NCBI GenBank assembly: GCA_037044905.1
Contig: JBAOKB010000118.1
Location: forward strand, 186,001-250,000
DNA: 64,000 nucleotides
Source: Hortaea werneckii
Taxonomy: Eukaryota > Ascomycota > Dothideomycetes > Mycosphaerellales > Teratosphaeriaceae
Direction: 5' to 3'
The position numbers were made by a program, and so were the translations under genes. Positions within the stretch are counted from its first letter, which is position 1. Each line of letters opens with the position of its first letter. The notes beneath the pieces are model-generated. The model saw only the letters and a list, made by a program, of their open reading frames with translations. It did no database searches and was not told the origin of the DNA. Positions 12,292 to 23,756 of this stretch are shown one piece after another.

Positions 12292-13842
12292 TTAACATCC
12301 CTGCCCTTCCTCGATCCCCAACATCGCCTCCCGCTTCTTCTCGCCCACAATCCCCAACGCATCCCTCAGCACGCGCGTCTCCACATTCACGCCCTCCTCG
12401 ACATACTCGTCCATGGGCCTGCCGACGCGCTCCTCGATCGCATGCACGAGCTCGACGTCGCGCTGGCCGACGAGGGAGATGGCGGTGCCGTGGCGGCCGG
12501 CACGCGCGGTGCGGCCCACGCGGTGGATGTAGTCGTCCGGGTTGCGGGGGAGGTCGTAGTTGATGACGAGGCTGATGGAGGGGATGTCGAGGCCGCGGGC
12601 GGCGACGTCGGTGGCGATCAGGATGCGGGCGGCGCGGGCGCGGAAGCGCGCGAGGTTGTTGGTGCGGTCTGTATGCTGCAGGCCGGAGTGCAGGGAGGTG
12701 ACGCGGTGGTTGAGCAGCCGGAGGAGGTGCTCTAGGAGGGTGGCGGTCGAGGTGCGGTTGCAGAAGATGATGGTGGGTTTCTCCGCGTTGGCGGCGGTGA
12801 GGAGGAGGATGTGCAGGTATTTCTCCTTGTGCAGGACGTTGACGAGTTGGTAGGTCTGTTTGAGGGTGGGAGGGAGGGTTAAGGAGTCGGTGTCGACTTC
12901 GGTGACGAAGACGTCGGGCTTGCCTTTGGCTCGAGGGGCGTCTTTCAGCGCGCGGACTTCCGGGGTGACGGTGGCGGTGAAGAGGAGAGTCTGTCGCTCT
13001 GAGCTCGGTGGCAAGGCGTCGAGACAGGTAGATACAGCCGGCAGCATGCTGCCTTTCCCAGTCGCTAGTAGACGATCTGCTTCATCCAACACTACGAACT
13101 TCACTTTCCTCAGTCCTTTCATTGTTTCGTCTCCGCTGGTTTCGATGTGTTCGGCGAGCCTTCCCGGGGTGGCAATGACCACGTGCGGCCGCCTGGCCAG
13201 CTCCAGGGCTTGAGCTTTCTGGTCCGCGCCACCGGTCACGAGACAGCACCGGACGCCTTGTCTGGCGCCGACGGCACTGATCTGCTCATAGATTTGCAAA
13301 GCCAGCTCCCGTGTTGGAGTCAAGACCACGGCGTAGATGCCTCTTGGATCTCGTGACCAGGTCTCTAGAATCGGAGCGGCAAAGGCGACCGTCTTACCAG
13401 ATCCGGTGCGCGAACCGCCAATACAGTCTCGTCCTTGCAGAATCGGTGGGATGGCGGCGGACTGGATGCGGGTGGGGTTCTTGATGGCCATGGCGTTGAG
13501 AGAGGCGGTCAGCCAAGGGGAGAGACCGAGATCCAGGAAGGTGCGAGTCGAGGAAGGATCGATGGAGGATTGGATGGAGAGCGGCAAATCGTTGCTCCCC
13601 CCATCCTGGGGAGCACTTGGTTTGGTCGCGAGCGGTGGTGTATTCTTCTTTGATTTGATCCTGGAGACAGTGTTGGTGCCAAGGTGAGGTCGGGCAATTT
13701 CCTTTTCAGACTCGTCTCCATCCTCAGGTGGCGGTTGAGGGGATGGTGGTGCGGATGATGAGTTCTCGGAAGCGCTTGGAGACGCTGCATCCGAGTCATT
13801 GTCATCTAATGAGACTCTTCTCCGTTTGACAGGTCTTTCCAT
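12292..13842 (-). CDS. DBP8: DEAD-box ATP-dependent RNA helicase Dbp8
   Basis: Nucleolar RNA helicase of the Dbp8 group, needed in yeast for early cleavages that yield 18S rRNA. Uninterrupted, 516 residues. The first 95 are basic then Ser/Pro/acidic and probably disordered. The Q motif follows ([14 protein letters not shown], about residue 102), then Walker [10 protein letters not shown] (about 143), PTRELA (about 176), TPGR (about 225), DEAD (about 253), TAT in place of SAT (about 289), [16 protein letters not shown] and [11 protein letters not shown]. All helicase motifs are intact. The TAT variant also occurs in yeast Dbp8. It is divergent from KRI1 with 286 bases between start codons. Confidence 0.93.
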   Translation of the reverse strand: MERPVKRRRVSLDDNDSDAASPSASENSSSAPPSPQPPPEDGDESEKEIARPHLGTNTVSRIKSKKNTPPLATKPSAPQDGGSNDLPLSIQSSIDPSSTRTFLDLGLSPWLTASLNAMAIKNPTRIQSAAIPPILQGRDCIGGSRTGSGKTVAFAAPILETWSRDPRGIYAVVLTPTRELALQIYEQISAVGARQGVRCCLVTGGADQKAQALELARRPHVVIATPGRLAEHIETSGDETMKGLRKVKFVVLDEADRLLATGKGSMLPAVSTCLDALPPSSERQTLLFTATVTPEVRALKDAPRAKGKPDVFVTEVDTDSLTLPPTLKQTYQLVNVLHKEKYLHILLLTAANAEKPTIIFCNRTSTATLLEHLLRLLNHRVTSLHSGLQHTDRTNNLARFRARAARILIATDVAARGLDIPSISLVINYDLPRNPDDYIHRVGRTARAGRHGTAISLVGQRDVELVHAIEERVGRPMDEYVEEGVNVETRVLRDALGIVGEKKREAMLGIEEGQGC

Positions 13843-14128
13843 TTTGAAGGTAACAAATCCAGTGTTATTTCTTGCCCTCTATTTCCTACCTACAATGGGT
13901 ATATACCTAGGTAGTAGGCAGTACTTCCGCTGCAACAATTTTGATCTTCTCGCCCGTCGAATTCTGATGCACAGACCATACCTTAAGGTACGTACCTCCG
14001 AAGGTATGCTTAACGCCGCCTTTTTCCCCGAGCACTCGCTAAACTTTTTGCCAGAGCTTCTTCCGCTCTTGCCCTTGAAGCACGCACCTTACACCTCCTC
14101 CCCTTCTACACCCCAAACACTCCCCAAC
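13843..14128. promoter_or_regulatory. Shared divergent promoter of DBP8 and KRI1
   Basis: 286 bases separate the two start codons. The region includes the palindromic ACCTAGGT (about 13905-13912) and a cluster of GGTACGTACC / ACCTTCGG-like words near 13985-14005. Both genes act in 40S ribosome assembly, so joint control is plausible. No specific factor is assigned. Confidence 0.55.
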
Positions 14129-16327
14129 ATGGCAGGGACTACCTCGACTTCCCGTCCCGCCAAGCGCGCTAAGCTCCTCTCCGACGACGAGCCTTCCTCT
14201 TCTGAAGACGAAGGCGGAAGGAAGGCCGGCGTCGCTCTTCCCTCCAAGCCAGACGAGGCCCAGAATGGTTTCAAGATCAACGCCGAATATGCCAAGCGCT
14301 TCGAGCACAACAAGAAGCGCGAGGAGCGTCACCGTCTCGAGGAGAAGTTTGGCTCCGGCAAGGGCAAAGGGCAGAATGGCACCGGCAAGGGCGGGGCGAG
14401 TGACGAGGAAGACGAAGAGGACAGCGAGGACGAGGAGAGCGAAGACGATGATGCCGAGCTAGCGACGGAGCAGCTGGATGCTGAGATCATGGATACCTTG
14501 CAGGCGATCCGTCGCAAGGACCCGCGGGTGTACGATAACTCGGTCAAGTTCTACCGCGAGTTCGATCCCGAAAAGGAAGGGGCGCAGAAGGAGAAGAAGG
14601 AGAAGCCCATGTACTTGCAGGATTACCACCGGGCGAACTATTTGGCCGGCGCCGCTGAGGATGAGGCCGGAGCGGAGGCGGAACAGCCACCGCGAACATT
14701 TGCTCAAGAGCAGGAGGACATGCGGAAGGAGTTGGTAGGAGGTATGCACGCTGCTGCCAAGGATGAGCAGAAGGAGGACGGCGGTGCCGCTGAAGACGAT
14801 GACGAAGACGACTTCCTCGTCGCTAAGTCCAAGCCCCGGCATGACTCCCTGCCCGCCACCACTACCGCCGCCTCTGGCTCCTCGGCCGCACCGCAGCAGC
14901 CAAACCAGAACAAGCGTAAGCGCCTTACCGACGCCGACATTGCCACTGCTGAGAAGGACCCGGAAACATACCTCTCCAACTTCATGGCCGCACGCGCATG
15001 GCTTCCATCGGACGGCGCACGTTGGCAGGCCTTCGACTCAGACGACAGCGACGATGATCGACGCGCTGACGAGTTTGAGGAGGCATACAACATGCGTTTC
15101 GAAGACCCCAGCAAGAGTAATGAGAAGCTGGCCTCCTTCGCCAGAGACGTGGGCAAATATGGTGTACGACGGGAGGAGAAGAGCGGACGAGCCAAGGCCC
15201 GAGAGCGAGAGCGCGAACGGAAAGAGGCAGAGAAGCGTGAGCGTGAGGAGGAAAAGGCCCGGTTGCGGAAATTGAAGATTGAGGAAGCTGAAGAGAAAGT
15301 CAATCGGATTCGAGACGCGGCGGGACTGCGCGGGAAGGACATCGATCTCGATCAGTGGAAGGATATCATCGAAGGCGACTTTGACGATGCGCAGTGGGAT
15401 CAGGAGATGCAGCGACGGTTCGGCGACCAGTATTACGCTCAGGATGAAGAAGGAGGAGATGGCAGCGATGTAGAAATGGAAGATGCCGAGGGTGGAGGCG
15501 GGAAGAAGAAAGCGAAGAAGCCGAAATGGGATGACGATATCGATATCCACGATCTCGTGCCGGACTTCAAGGACAAGGACGAGAACCCCAACATCACCCT
15601 TTCGGACGACGACGAAGCAGCCGGCGACGCAGAGGGAGGCGCGCCGCTCCCCACGGGCGAGGAGGAAGTCGATAGCGACGACGACGACTCCTCCGCCCCG
15701 AAGAAGAAAAAGAAAACGAAAAAAGACCGCCAGCAAGAAAAAGCCGACGCCAAACGCGCCGCACGCAAACAACGCGCCCAGATCGAAGAAATGGTCGACG
15801 CCTCCCTGCCCCTCCAACACCCTACCCTCTCCACCACCACCTCCAACAAAAACCCCGGCACCCAGTCGACACCGTCGATGGGATTCCGCTACCGCGAAAC
15901 CTCACCGACCTCCTTCGGCCTCAGCGCCCGCGATATCCTCTTCGCCGACGACAAACAACTCAATGAGTTCGCGGGACTCAAGAAATTCCATTCGTTCCGC
16001 GAAGAGGAGAAGAAGGCGCGGGATCGGAAGAAGTTCTCCAAGAAGGCGCGGCTGCGGCAGTGGAGACGCGAGACGTTTGGGGATGTTGAGGAGCCGACGG
16101 GGGGGTTTGAGAGGGTTTTGGGTGGGGATGGAGGTGGACAGGGTGTGGGGAAGGGGGTTGGTGGGGCTGGGAAGAGTGGGAAGAAGGGGAAGGGGAGTTT
16201 GAGGGAGGATGCGGAGGGGGTGAGGCGGGCTGAGCAGGATGGGGAGGGGAATGTGAGGGAGGGAGAGAGGAAGAAGAAGAGGAGGAGTGGGAAGGGGAAG
16301 AAGGGAAAGCAAGGTGCGGAGGTGTAG
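14129..16327 (+). CDS. KRI1: Kri1-family ribosome biogenesis protein
   Basis: Kri1 binds the snoRNP protein Krr1 in the nucleolus and is needed for 40S subunit assembly. Single exon, 732 residues from ATG 14129. The frame is open further upstream, but that extension would overlap DBP8 and has no family resemblance. The N-terminus has acidic Ser tracts. FKINAEYAKRFEHNKKREE is the typical Kri1 opening, followed by long E/D runs. The conserved C-terminal block is SFGLSARDILFADDKQLNEF, then LKKFHSFREEEKKARDRK and RLRQWRRETFG. The tail is Gly/Lys-rich and very basic, a probable nucleolar signal. Charged low-complexity sequence explains the many long antisense frames over this gene. Confidence 0.93.
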   Translation: MAGTTSTSRPAKRAKLLSDDEPSSSEDEGGRKAGVALPSKPDEAQNGFKINAEYAKRFEHNKKREERHRLEEKFGSGKGKGQNGTGKGGASDEEDEEDSEDEESEDDDAELATEQLDAEIMDTLQAIRRKDPRVYDNSVKFYREFDPEKEGAQKEKKEKPMYLQDYHRANYLAGAAEDEAGAEAEQPPRTFAQEQEDMRKELVGGMHAAAKDEQKEDGGAAEDDDEDDFLVAKSKPRHDSLPATTTAASGSSAAPQQPNQNKRKRLTDADIATAEKDPETYLSNFMAARAWLPSDGARWQAFDSDDSDDDRRADEFEEAYNMRFEDPSKSNEKLASFARDVGKYGVRREEKSGRAKARERERERKEAEKREREEEKARLRKLKIEEAEEKVNRIRDAAGLRGKDIDLDQWKDIIEGDFDDAQWDQEMQRRFGDQYYAQDEEGGDGSDVEMEDAEGGGGKKKAKKPKWDDDIDIHDLVPDFKDKDENPNITLSDDDEAAGDAEGGAPLPTGEEEVDSDDDDSSAPKKKKKTKKDRQQEKADAKRAARKQRAQIEEMVDASLPLQHPTLSTTTSNKNPGTQSTPSMGFRYRETSPTSFGLSARDILFADDKQLNEFAGLKKFHSFREEEKKARDRKKFSKKARLRQWRRETFGDVEEPTGGFERVLGGDGGGQGVGKGVGGAGKSGKKGKGSLREDAEGVRRAEQDGEGNVREGERKKKRRSGKGKKGKQGAEV

Positions 16328-17119
16328 GAGGTGTAGGGGGTTTTCCTTCGATTTTGGTGTGTGTTGGTAGGGGAGGAGATTTCCCGTCTCAGGTACTTCG
16401 TCCTGGTAATCTTTGAACCCGTAAAATTATTCTTCCCGAAGTCCGTTTCAATGGTCTTCTTCCTGTGCATTCCGTTTCCCCCCATGACCACGATAAGGTG
16501 TCGATGTTGCCCTTGCGAAGTGAGTAAAAAGGTAAAGTCCTAGCAGAGCTGGGTCCTGGACTCTCATTTCTTGCAGAACACGGCAATGGACAGACCTCCG
16601 ATAAATATCCCCCACCACACGCCCCCTTTCCCCCGCCCCCAAGAAAAAAAAAAAAAAAGCATCATCATTCCTCATATCCCAATACGCATGAGAGAGACGG
16701 AAGAGAACAGCCCGCAATTCCCCATAAAAGATCCCCAACCCGACGGATCAATATTCTCCAGCAGTGAAACCCCCCGTAGCGAGACTTTAAAATGAGGGGA
16801 TCTATTCTCGACCGCGACACAACCATAGCAAAGCCAATTTTCTCTCACACAGAAAAAGAAGGGTTGGTTGACTGCGTTATCCAAGACGTCGGAGAATAAC
16901 AGCAAAGAAAAGCAAAAGGACGCTTCCAAATATACACGAAGAGGGGTGGTGAGGCGCGGTTGTTGTTTGCATCCATTGAGGGTTAGGTAGGGTTGTGTAG
17001 GGTTAGGATTGTAGTGTGAGATTCAAAAAAAAATCGAGATTGAAGACAAGGGTTTGGAGATTTTGGTGTTTTCCTAGTGGTTTTAATCTGTTTGTCGTCG
17101 GGCGGACAAATTAAAAAGG

Positions 17120-17159
<40 letters not shown>

Positions 17160-17733
17160 GGTTGGTTGGGTGTTGGGTTGTAGTAGTTGTGTGTTAACTG
17201 ATGATAGACACAGTGTGTTTTGCACCGTTTAGCGGGGATTTGACGGTAAGGGGAGCAAGGACATGTGAGAGACAAGGTCGGGAAACTAGCGGGTTGAGGA
17301 CGTATGGGGAGATAGCCGACCAGCTGCAATATTTTCCGTTCTCACACATATCTATAGCGAATCCCATCGCGCCCTCTTACCCTTGTCGAACACGTTATTG
17401 AACATATACCTCGTACGAGAGAGTAGCCACAAGCCGCGCCGACAGGCAGGAGATGTTCATGCCTCAGGCATTCAAACTAGTCCCAAATAAGAAGTAGCGG
17501 ATTGCCGTACGCACAATGCCAATTTCTCGTCCTAGCGGCATCGCCTGTCGAAGCCCAGACTATCGTTTGAAAGCGCTGCTCGCGGTCTACGTCCCTAAGC
17601 CTCTGAAAAGACCCAAATCGCTCTGGAAAGTCCAGCAGACGTGCCTTCTCCTCGGGACTTAATTTTGGCATGCTTCTACGCTTTGGAATGCTCCTTCCTC
17701 CATCGAAGCAAGCAGCAATTGCCTGTTTCATTA
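16328..17733. other. Gene-poor region with low-complexity tracts
   Basis: No credible gene. It contains an A-run at about 16645-16658, TTAGG-like words around 16978-17008, and a pure 37-base G run at 17122-17158. Its left part is the KRI1 3' flank. Apparent minus-strand frames of poly-Pro come only from the G run. Confidence 0.6.
17122..17158 (+). repeat. Poly-G tract of 37 bases
   Basis: Thirty-seven consecutive G residues, followed by more G-rich sequence (TGGTTGGTTGGGTGTTGGG). It can form G-quadruplexes on this strand. Run length in the sequence may not be exact, because such tracts are hard to assemble. Confidence 0.9.
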
Positions 17734-17843
17734 GCGTTGGTGGTTTAGTGGTAAAATTGGCCGTTGCCAGGCCGATCAGAAGGACAAGATCCTCTCTGAT
17801 CGCTGATATCGGCCAGCCCCGGGTTCGATTCCCGGCCGACGCA
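17734..17843 (+). tRNA. tRNA-Gly(GCC) with a 39-nt intron
   Basis: The acceptor stem GCGTTGG pairs with CCGACGC, with one G-U pair. The D arm is GTTT-AGTGGTA-AAAT, the anticodon stem GGCCG/CGGCC, and the T arm CCGGG-TTCGATT-CCCGG; the discriminator is A17843. The anticodon GCC is at 17766-17768. An intron of about 39 nt (17770-17808) follows position 37, the canonical place for nuclear tRNA introns. Both internal promoter boxes are present (TGGTTTAGTGG and GGTTCGATTCC), and a T-run at 17844-17848 can end Pol III transcription. Confidence 0.95.
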
Positions 17844-19854
17844 TTTTTGCCTCTCTGGAGGCCTTGGGGACGGCGGGGGATGTTCTTTTGCATCGCCAGT
17901 CGGTCTAGATGATCCCCGGATTTGTCCGGAGAGGTCCTGGGTCATTCGGTGCGATGGCGGGACGGGGAGGTCGACGAGGGCATCTTTTTTGGAGCGATGG
18001 GGTTCTGCAATCCGGGGCGTCAGGAATGTCGGGAGAATGGTTCTTTGGACGACGGAGTGGTACAGGCAAGTTGCGGAAGTGTCCAGAAGCAGTCCACGCC
18101 GCCTGAGCTGCAAGTATTTGTGACGAGGTCGAAGATTGCATATTTTGCTGATTCGACGATGAGATTGTCCAAAGGGCACGACAACAACCACAGGTTGCAC
18201 GCTTGGAACGGCCAGGGGGATGCTAATTGGACGGCAAGTAGGAGTAGACGAGCCCAGGATATTTCCAGGCAAGGTCCATGTCGTTTGGTCTGGCAGCAGG
18301 ACGGGTATGTCGACATTCGCGTTGCTCGGGCCCAGCGACGAGGTCGTCCAGAGGGTACATACAGCAAGAGGACCCGGTTCGTATTGCTAACAAGAGCATG
18401 TTCAGTCGACGGGGAGACTGCGCGGAAAACTGCAACATATCGACATGCCGAAATGACGGGGAAGGGACGTTGTATGGCCATGTCTGCAGCGCCTATGTTG
18501 CAGCTTCGACGCCTTTGCAGATTCACAGAGGTATGTATGTGGTGCCGTGTTGCTACATCCGCCCAATTCAAAATATTGCAGTCTGATATCTTCTGCCTGC
18601 CGGACTTGGAAAGGAGGAGGCATGATCTTCGTGAAACCATGAGACGGATGTGACCAGAGTTATACCGACGCCCACAGTCGCGTGGACGAGTCCGAGGTTC
18701 CGGTATAGTTGGGCCGCCTGTGATCTCTGCTTCGTTTCTGATTCTCACGGAGGACGTCTCCTACGACGATAGAAGTTTGTGACACAATCCAAGGCAATCG
18801 ATCGTTGAAGCATTCGAGGCGACATTGTATTCGCGATTTCTATATTCGATGGTAGAGAAGCGCAACAAGTATGCAACATGCCAAATGGAAGCATGAAGTT
18901 TGGCTGCTGGGATGAGGTGAAGTGGACGCCAAGGCGAGTTCCTTCCTCATCTATCACCCGGCGATACCGAACGCCTACCAACGCACTGGGACAGGCTTTA
19001 AAATAACGACGACGTCAGTGACCGCAGAGACATCTTCCAGAAGCGTGGTCGTGCTGGCACAAAAGAACATTCGCGATCCAGTGTCGAAACTATTCCTTGT
19101 CGATGAGCTACTCTCCTCTACGGCGGCGACCGAGTAGCGAGGCGTACGCAAATTGGATATGTGTCCTACCTCATGCGCAGTACCCAGCTCCTCAACAATG
19201 TCCTGGCATTTACCCATGCTGAAACCCAAGACCGTTCTACTGCAATGCATCCCATCGGCAAGTCAGGTGCTGTTCTCATCCTTGCAAACCTTGAAACGCC
19301 CTTCGCTAGCCATGTCAGTATCAGCACCTCGCTGGCATTATCACTCCACAGAAACAAAACATTGAAGAAGGGCGCTGAACTGTGTTTACACTGTCGTAAT
19401 ACACCCATTCCATCCTATCTGAGACATGAGCATCTGGTACCTAGTCAAGACATTGAAACGACCAAGGAACAACATCAACACAAGTAAACACCCTCTCCCA
19501 TGCCCCGGCTATGCAGTTTAGCCTCATCATTCCGATCCAAGAGAAGCAAAACCCCAATGACGTTACACCTCCATGCCATATGCCGCCTGCTCAACGCAAA
19601 ATCCAAACATACCCACCTTCAACCTCGCAGCTTTTGCCGTGCTTCACAAAGGGAAGAGAATGAGGCTGCTCATCGGTAGTGGGGATGCCGCTGCGGAGCA
19701 AATTGCCGAATGCTTTCATATTTCGTTTTCTTCGTTTGCTGTCTTCCCAAAGATTATATGTTCTCGTGTGCGTATTGTGATTAAAAGGAGCCCCAGAGTC
19801 GAGTCTATCGTGTCATGGTTCATCATCCACAAGAGTCGTTGAAAATGGCATGGT
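17844..19854. other. Intergenic region, 2 kb, no gene recognised
   Basis: Open frames of about 240 codons overlap on opposite strands near 17922-18748. Neither resembles a known protein, and each has the composition of a chance frame. No transposon ends, tRNA or repeat was seen. Confidence 0.4.
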
Positions 19855-21077
19855 CTAGTCCATCTGTCCAAACATGCCCTCATCAACTTCGTCTATGCGC
19901 TCTGGGTGCGCCGGCTCGTCATCAGAGTCATACTGCTCCATGTTGACGTCCTCGTGATGACGGTAACTGGGGGCGTATTTGGCCGGAAGAGGTGGCACCG
20001 GTGGAACATCTGAAGGCATTTTGCTAGGACCACTCTTGGGTGTGCCGTAGCTGCAGCTCAACAGTCCAACAGCCGCGGCCAAATCTGCCGGATCTTCATC
20101 ACGGTAGCTGTCCGCAATGGAGGTATCGGCCGTGGGAGGTCGGTTGCTTGATTGGCTCCATCCGCGAGAGTGACCAAAGCCATGGTCATTTCCAGGAGCG
20201 CTTTCAGAAAAGACGGACTGGTAGCTACGCGAGTAAGCACTGCTAGTGTTGCTGAGACGCTTGCTGTCGTTGTATGAGCCTTCTGCGTGTGGTGGCGGAG
20301 TGGTCTCTGCTGAGCTCGGCTCCTCATGCATGTCCGAAGATCCAGAAGCAGCCGGCGAAGAGTTGTCGTCACTCTCATTGGGACCATCCTGGTTCATCTG
20401 TACCAAAACAGATGCCGCTTCGAGAAGCTGCACCTGCTGATGCTTGGAGATGAGCAGCTTGGATGTGTATTGCCATTGCGGGGTATGCTCCCATCTGCGA
20501 TCAATGTTAGCATGCCGCTCACGTCACACATCACAATCACTGTAGAAACTGACAGATGCTTGTTCAGGCAGCTGCCATGTTTGTATGCCTTGCCACAATG
20601 CTCACACTTCAGCTCACCAGTGTTAGCCCGCTCCTTCTTTGTCAAACGTGTCCCATCACTAGCTCGACGCATCTTCGGTTTGGACTTGTCATTGTACGAT
20701 GACAGCGGTGGTCCATCTACCAAAGCACTGCCGCCGCCCGCAGTCCGCTCCGGTACTGGGACGCCCTGCGGTAGGCTAGCAGGGTGTCCTCCCTCCTGCA
20801 GCGAGGCCTGCCCGGTCTTCGATGTCGAACTGCGTCGATTGACAGCAATGGATCCGTCCGCAACGCCATTCTCTACAGCCGCTCCCAATGCCGCCACATT
20901 GGTCGCTGGCGAGAAGTTCGAGCTCTTTCTGCGGCTGACACGGTTGGCGGCATTGTTGGCAGAGCCAAGGGAGATGGTGTGGGAGTGAGATCGACTATAG
21001 GAATTGCGGTTGGGAAGGCTGGAGGCTGCACCGACCGATAGTCGGTGTTGGCTGGTTGGACGCGACATCTCCTGCAT
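19855..21077 (-). CDS. Single C2H2 zinc-finger protein
   Basis: Two exons, 21077-20554 and 20494-19855, joined in phase 2 over a GTCAGT..CGCAG intron with a TGCTAAC branch point, give 387 residues. The intron falls inside the only zinc finger. Splicing rebuilds a Cys-x2-Cys-x12-His-x3-His finger from CEHCGKAYKHGSCLNKHL plus WEH. Preceding the finger is a basic LTKKERAN segment; following it is YTSKLLISKHQQVQLLEAAS, conserved in filamentous fungal members as I remember them. The flanks are Ser/Pro/Asn-rich and disordered, and the C-terminus is acidic. Probably a nuclear regulator; DNA binding by a single finger is not certain. The first ATG of the frame is at 21077. Confidence 0.85.
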
Positions 21078-23700
21078 CACCGACGATCAGCTAAAGAGGC
21101 GAGACGGCAAGGTGATGATCTTGCCCACCTTGGACACTACAAGGCCCTTCAAGCTGAGTCGGCAATCAGGTCGTTGCACAACCTCGAAAAATTTCCAATT
21201 TCTTTGTTGTTTTGTTGTTGTTGTAGTACTGCAATCTCCTGCTCAAAGGACAAGGCAGGCAGTGCACAGCGCACGACTCCGAGACCGCTCGGCTTGCCAC
21301 TCCTTATCTTTGGACGGCCGAATTGAGTGATGCCGATCCGATAGGGTGTGACAGTGTGTCCTCGACAAACTGAACCGACCGAAGACCTGATGTGCTCAAT
21401 GCAATCTCTCTAATATGGAAAGGGACAGAAAGGCCTCACGCCTCCAGGAACAGAAACGGAAACAGAGGAGGGTTCAAGCTATGCTCGGGCTCACGCCAGA
21501 GGCCCCGCACTGTGCGACTTTGCGGAGATCGGCGTCTGCGACCAGTAAATGTCTCGAACGATGTGCCGGATCTTGAAACGCTGGGACGATCGCTCAGTGC
21601 TGATCAATTGCTCGAAAAAAGTCGCCTGGAAATGTAGCTGCGCTCGAAATATTTTTGGGGATGGGAGGGAATGGTAACATTTCAGGCGCGAGGGCATGGA
21701 ACCATGGGAAGTCTAATCACCTGCCCTGCCTTACCTGCCTCGTGCACATGCCGCCTACGGACGGACCCATAAAATACCCGCCCGGCGCTACCCATGATTA
21801 TGGCACGCATGATGATGGACGGTGTTCATGCGTTGGAAGCATCTGGGTATGTCTACCACTGCCAATCGCTGTGATGCCGTTCGAGCTCCTACGCGGGAAC
21901 GCGCTCCTTCAGACGAGAGGCATCTTGGCCATCAGGCGATGGCGGCCAGCCTATGCGCTCCTCACGATGACGATTAAAGTTGGTGCGGGCTTATAGGCAA
22001 CGCAATAGGCCTGCTGACATGCTGTCGCGGTCCCTGGCCAGACCCGTGCTGACGGGCGCTGCCAGACCCATTCCCGCTGCGTTCCTGCTTTGGGCACGTT
22101 TCCGGTTGTTTCCCTCTGCCTAGCGCGCCTTTGCGATGGGGCTCTTATCCCCCACAGCTCCACACGGCCAGCCGAGAGCCGAATTATGAACTCGCCCGGA
22201 AGTGGAGATCGCAGGGGACGAGGAAGGGCTGGATGCTTGGATCAGCAGTGGAGAGGTGTTCACTTCAGATACTTTTGACCAAGTAACATGATTCTAGACG
22301 AGCAGATGCAGGGCACCACACCAGCCATGTTGCGAATCAAGGCGCTCCGCTTCCTTCGTGCGGTTGGAGCGCGGAATTGTGGACGCGAAGGCGAAACTCG
22401 CCAATCGTGCCAATCCGATCCATGTCCCACCTGCTACTTTGGGGAACCTGCAACGGCTACAGTATCAGCCTCGGCCAATCTGGTAGGGTGGTTAGTAGTG
22501 GCACAGGCAATCGCATGTTGATCACGGCACTTTTCAACTACTTGGTTCATTTGTTTGGATGTTTAATGCCTCGCGTGGCTTTAAACGACTCATGCGATCC
22601 GATACAACGGAGTCTACTCCGCCATATCTGTCTCAATGTTCGTCTACTGTACATTGCAAACATTTGTAAACATCATGATCCACCAAAAATATTTCGACAG
22701 TCATATCGCGTCAACGGCGTCCGGCCGCGCCTATATGTGGATCGCATTGCGTGAACGACGCTGGAGCCAAGCCACCTCCTCATCTAGAGGCCGTTGGCTG
22801 GTGCTTTGCGGGTCAGTTTCTCCGCAAACACCATGCACATGATGACGAGGTTCCGTTTGGAGGCCGGCTCAAAAGTAGTCAAGTGGATATCAAGAGGGTA
22901 CTTGCCGCTTGGCCAAAGACGGCTGTGTAGCCAGTTTCACGCAAGGCCATCATTTCATTCTATCGAGTTCGAGCCGCCGGCGCCAAAACATTTATTTCAA
23001 GTTCAGGGTCTGCAATCAAGCGAGGCGCGGTTAGAGTTCAACATGGTCTGCGGTAAGGAACAGGCGATCTCTGCTATCTCCGAGCGGCATTGAAGGACCG
23101 CAAAGTCTCGATGCATATCAAATCTGGTCTTTCTTAAGACAGAATCGCGTGGTTCCAAAGTGGTACAGTCCAAGCGGACTTGATGTGCTCAACCAGTCTT
23201 TTAGAATGGAATAGCTGGAAGTAATTGTCTTAAAAGAATTGCGCCGCACACACACGTTCGTTAAGAGGTTGGCAACGCAGGCTCCAATATCTTTTGATAG
23301 TAAGAACAGGCCATGGGGACCTGGAAAGCTTTACTGATTGCCTACGTAGGAAAGTCGAGATAACGGTCGGCCTTCATCTGTCCGACGCCGACTTGGCAAT
23401 TTTGCTGCGGACCTTCAACGGTCGTAGGCAGTCGCACGTGCAAAGATAGATGGCGACCGCAACGTCTGCAGAACGTATTTCACCAGGACCCGAATCGTCG
23501 CCCGACTTGTAGAAGCAGTACACTCCTTGCATCAGTCTCCTGCCGAACACGTGCGACGAGAGGAAGAAGACTTTATGCCTGTTCGCGCAGCCATGACAGT
23601 AGGGATTTGATCAGAAGATCAAGTGCGCGTTCGATCAATACCGACTCTCCGCCGGTCTGTCGCCCTTTCAAACCCAAGACATCTAACCACTCCTAGAAGT
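21078..23700. other. Large intergenic region, no gene recognised
   Basis: About 2.6 kb without a convincing gene on either strand. The left end should hold the promoter of the zinc-finger gene, including a short GTTGTTTTGTTGTTGTTGT tract near 21202-21221. Short open frames lack family resemblance. Confidence 0.4.
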
Positions 23701-23756
23701 GCCTTGTAGATGATGCGCTTCTGGCTTGCCTCCACGCCAGTACTGCTCTCTCGGCT

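Noticed and set aside
13895..14005. ACCTAGGT palindromes as a specific operator
   Set aside because: Similar words occur elsewhere in the window (near 57530) without a shared gene function, so no factor is assigned.
15038..16491. Several long antisense and alternate frames over KRI1
   Set aside because: KRI1 is rich in Glu, Asp and Lys codons whose complements rarely form stops, so these are composition shadows.
17922..18748. Overlapping 243- and 242-codon frames on opposite strands
   Set aside because: Neither has family resemblance, splice support or plausible composition. One or both must be chance.
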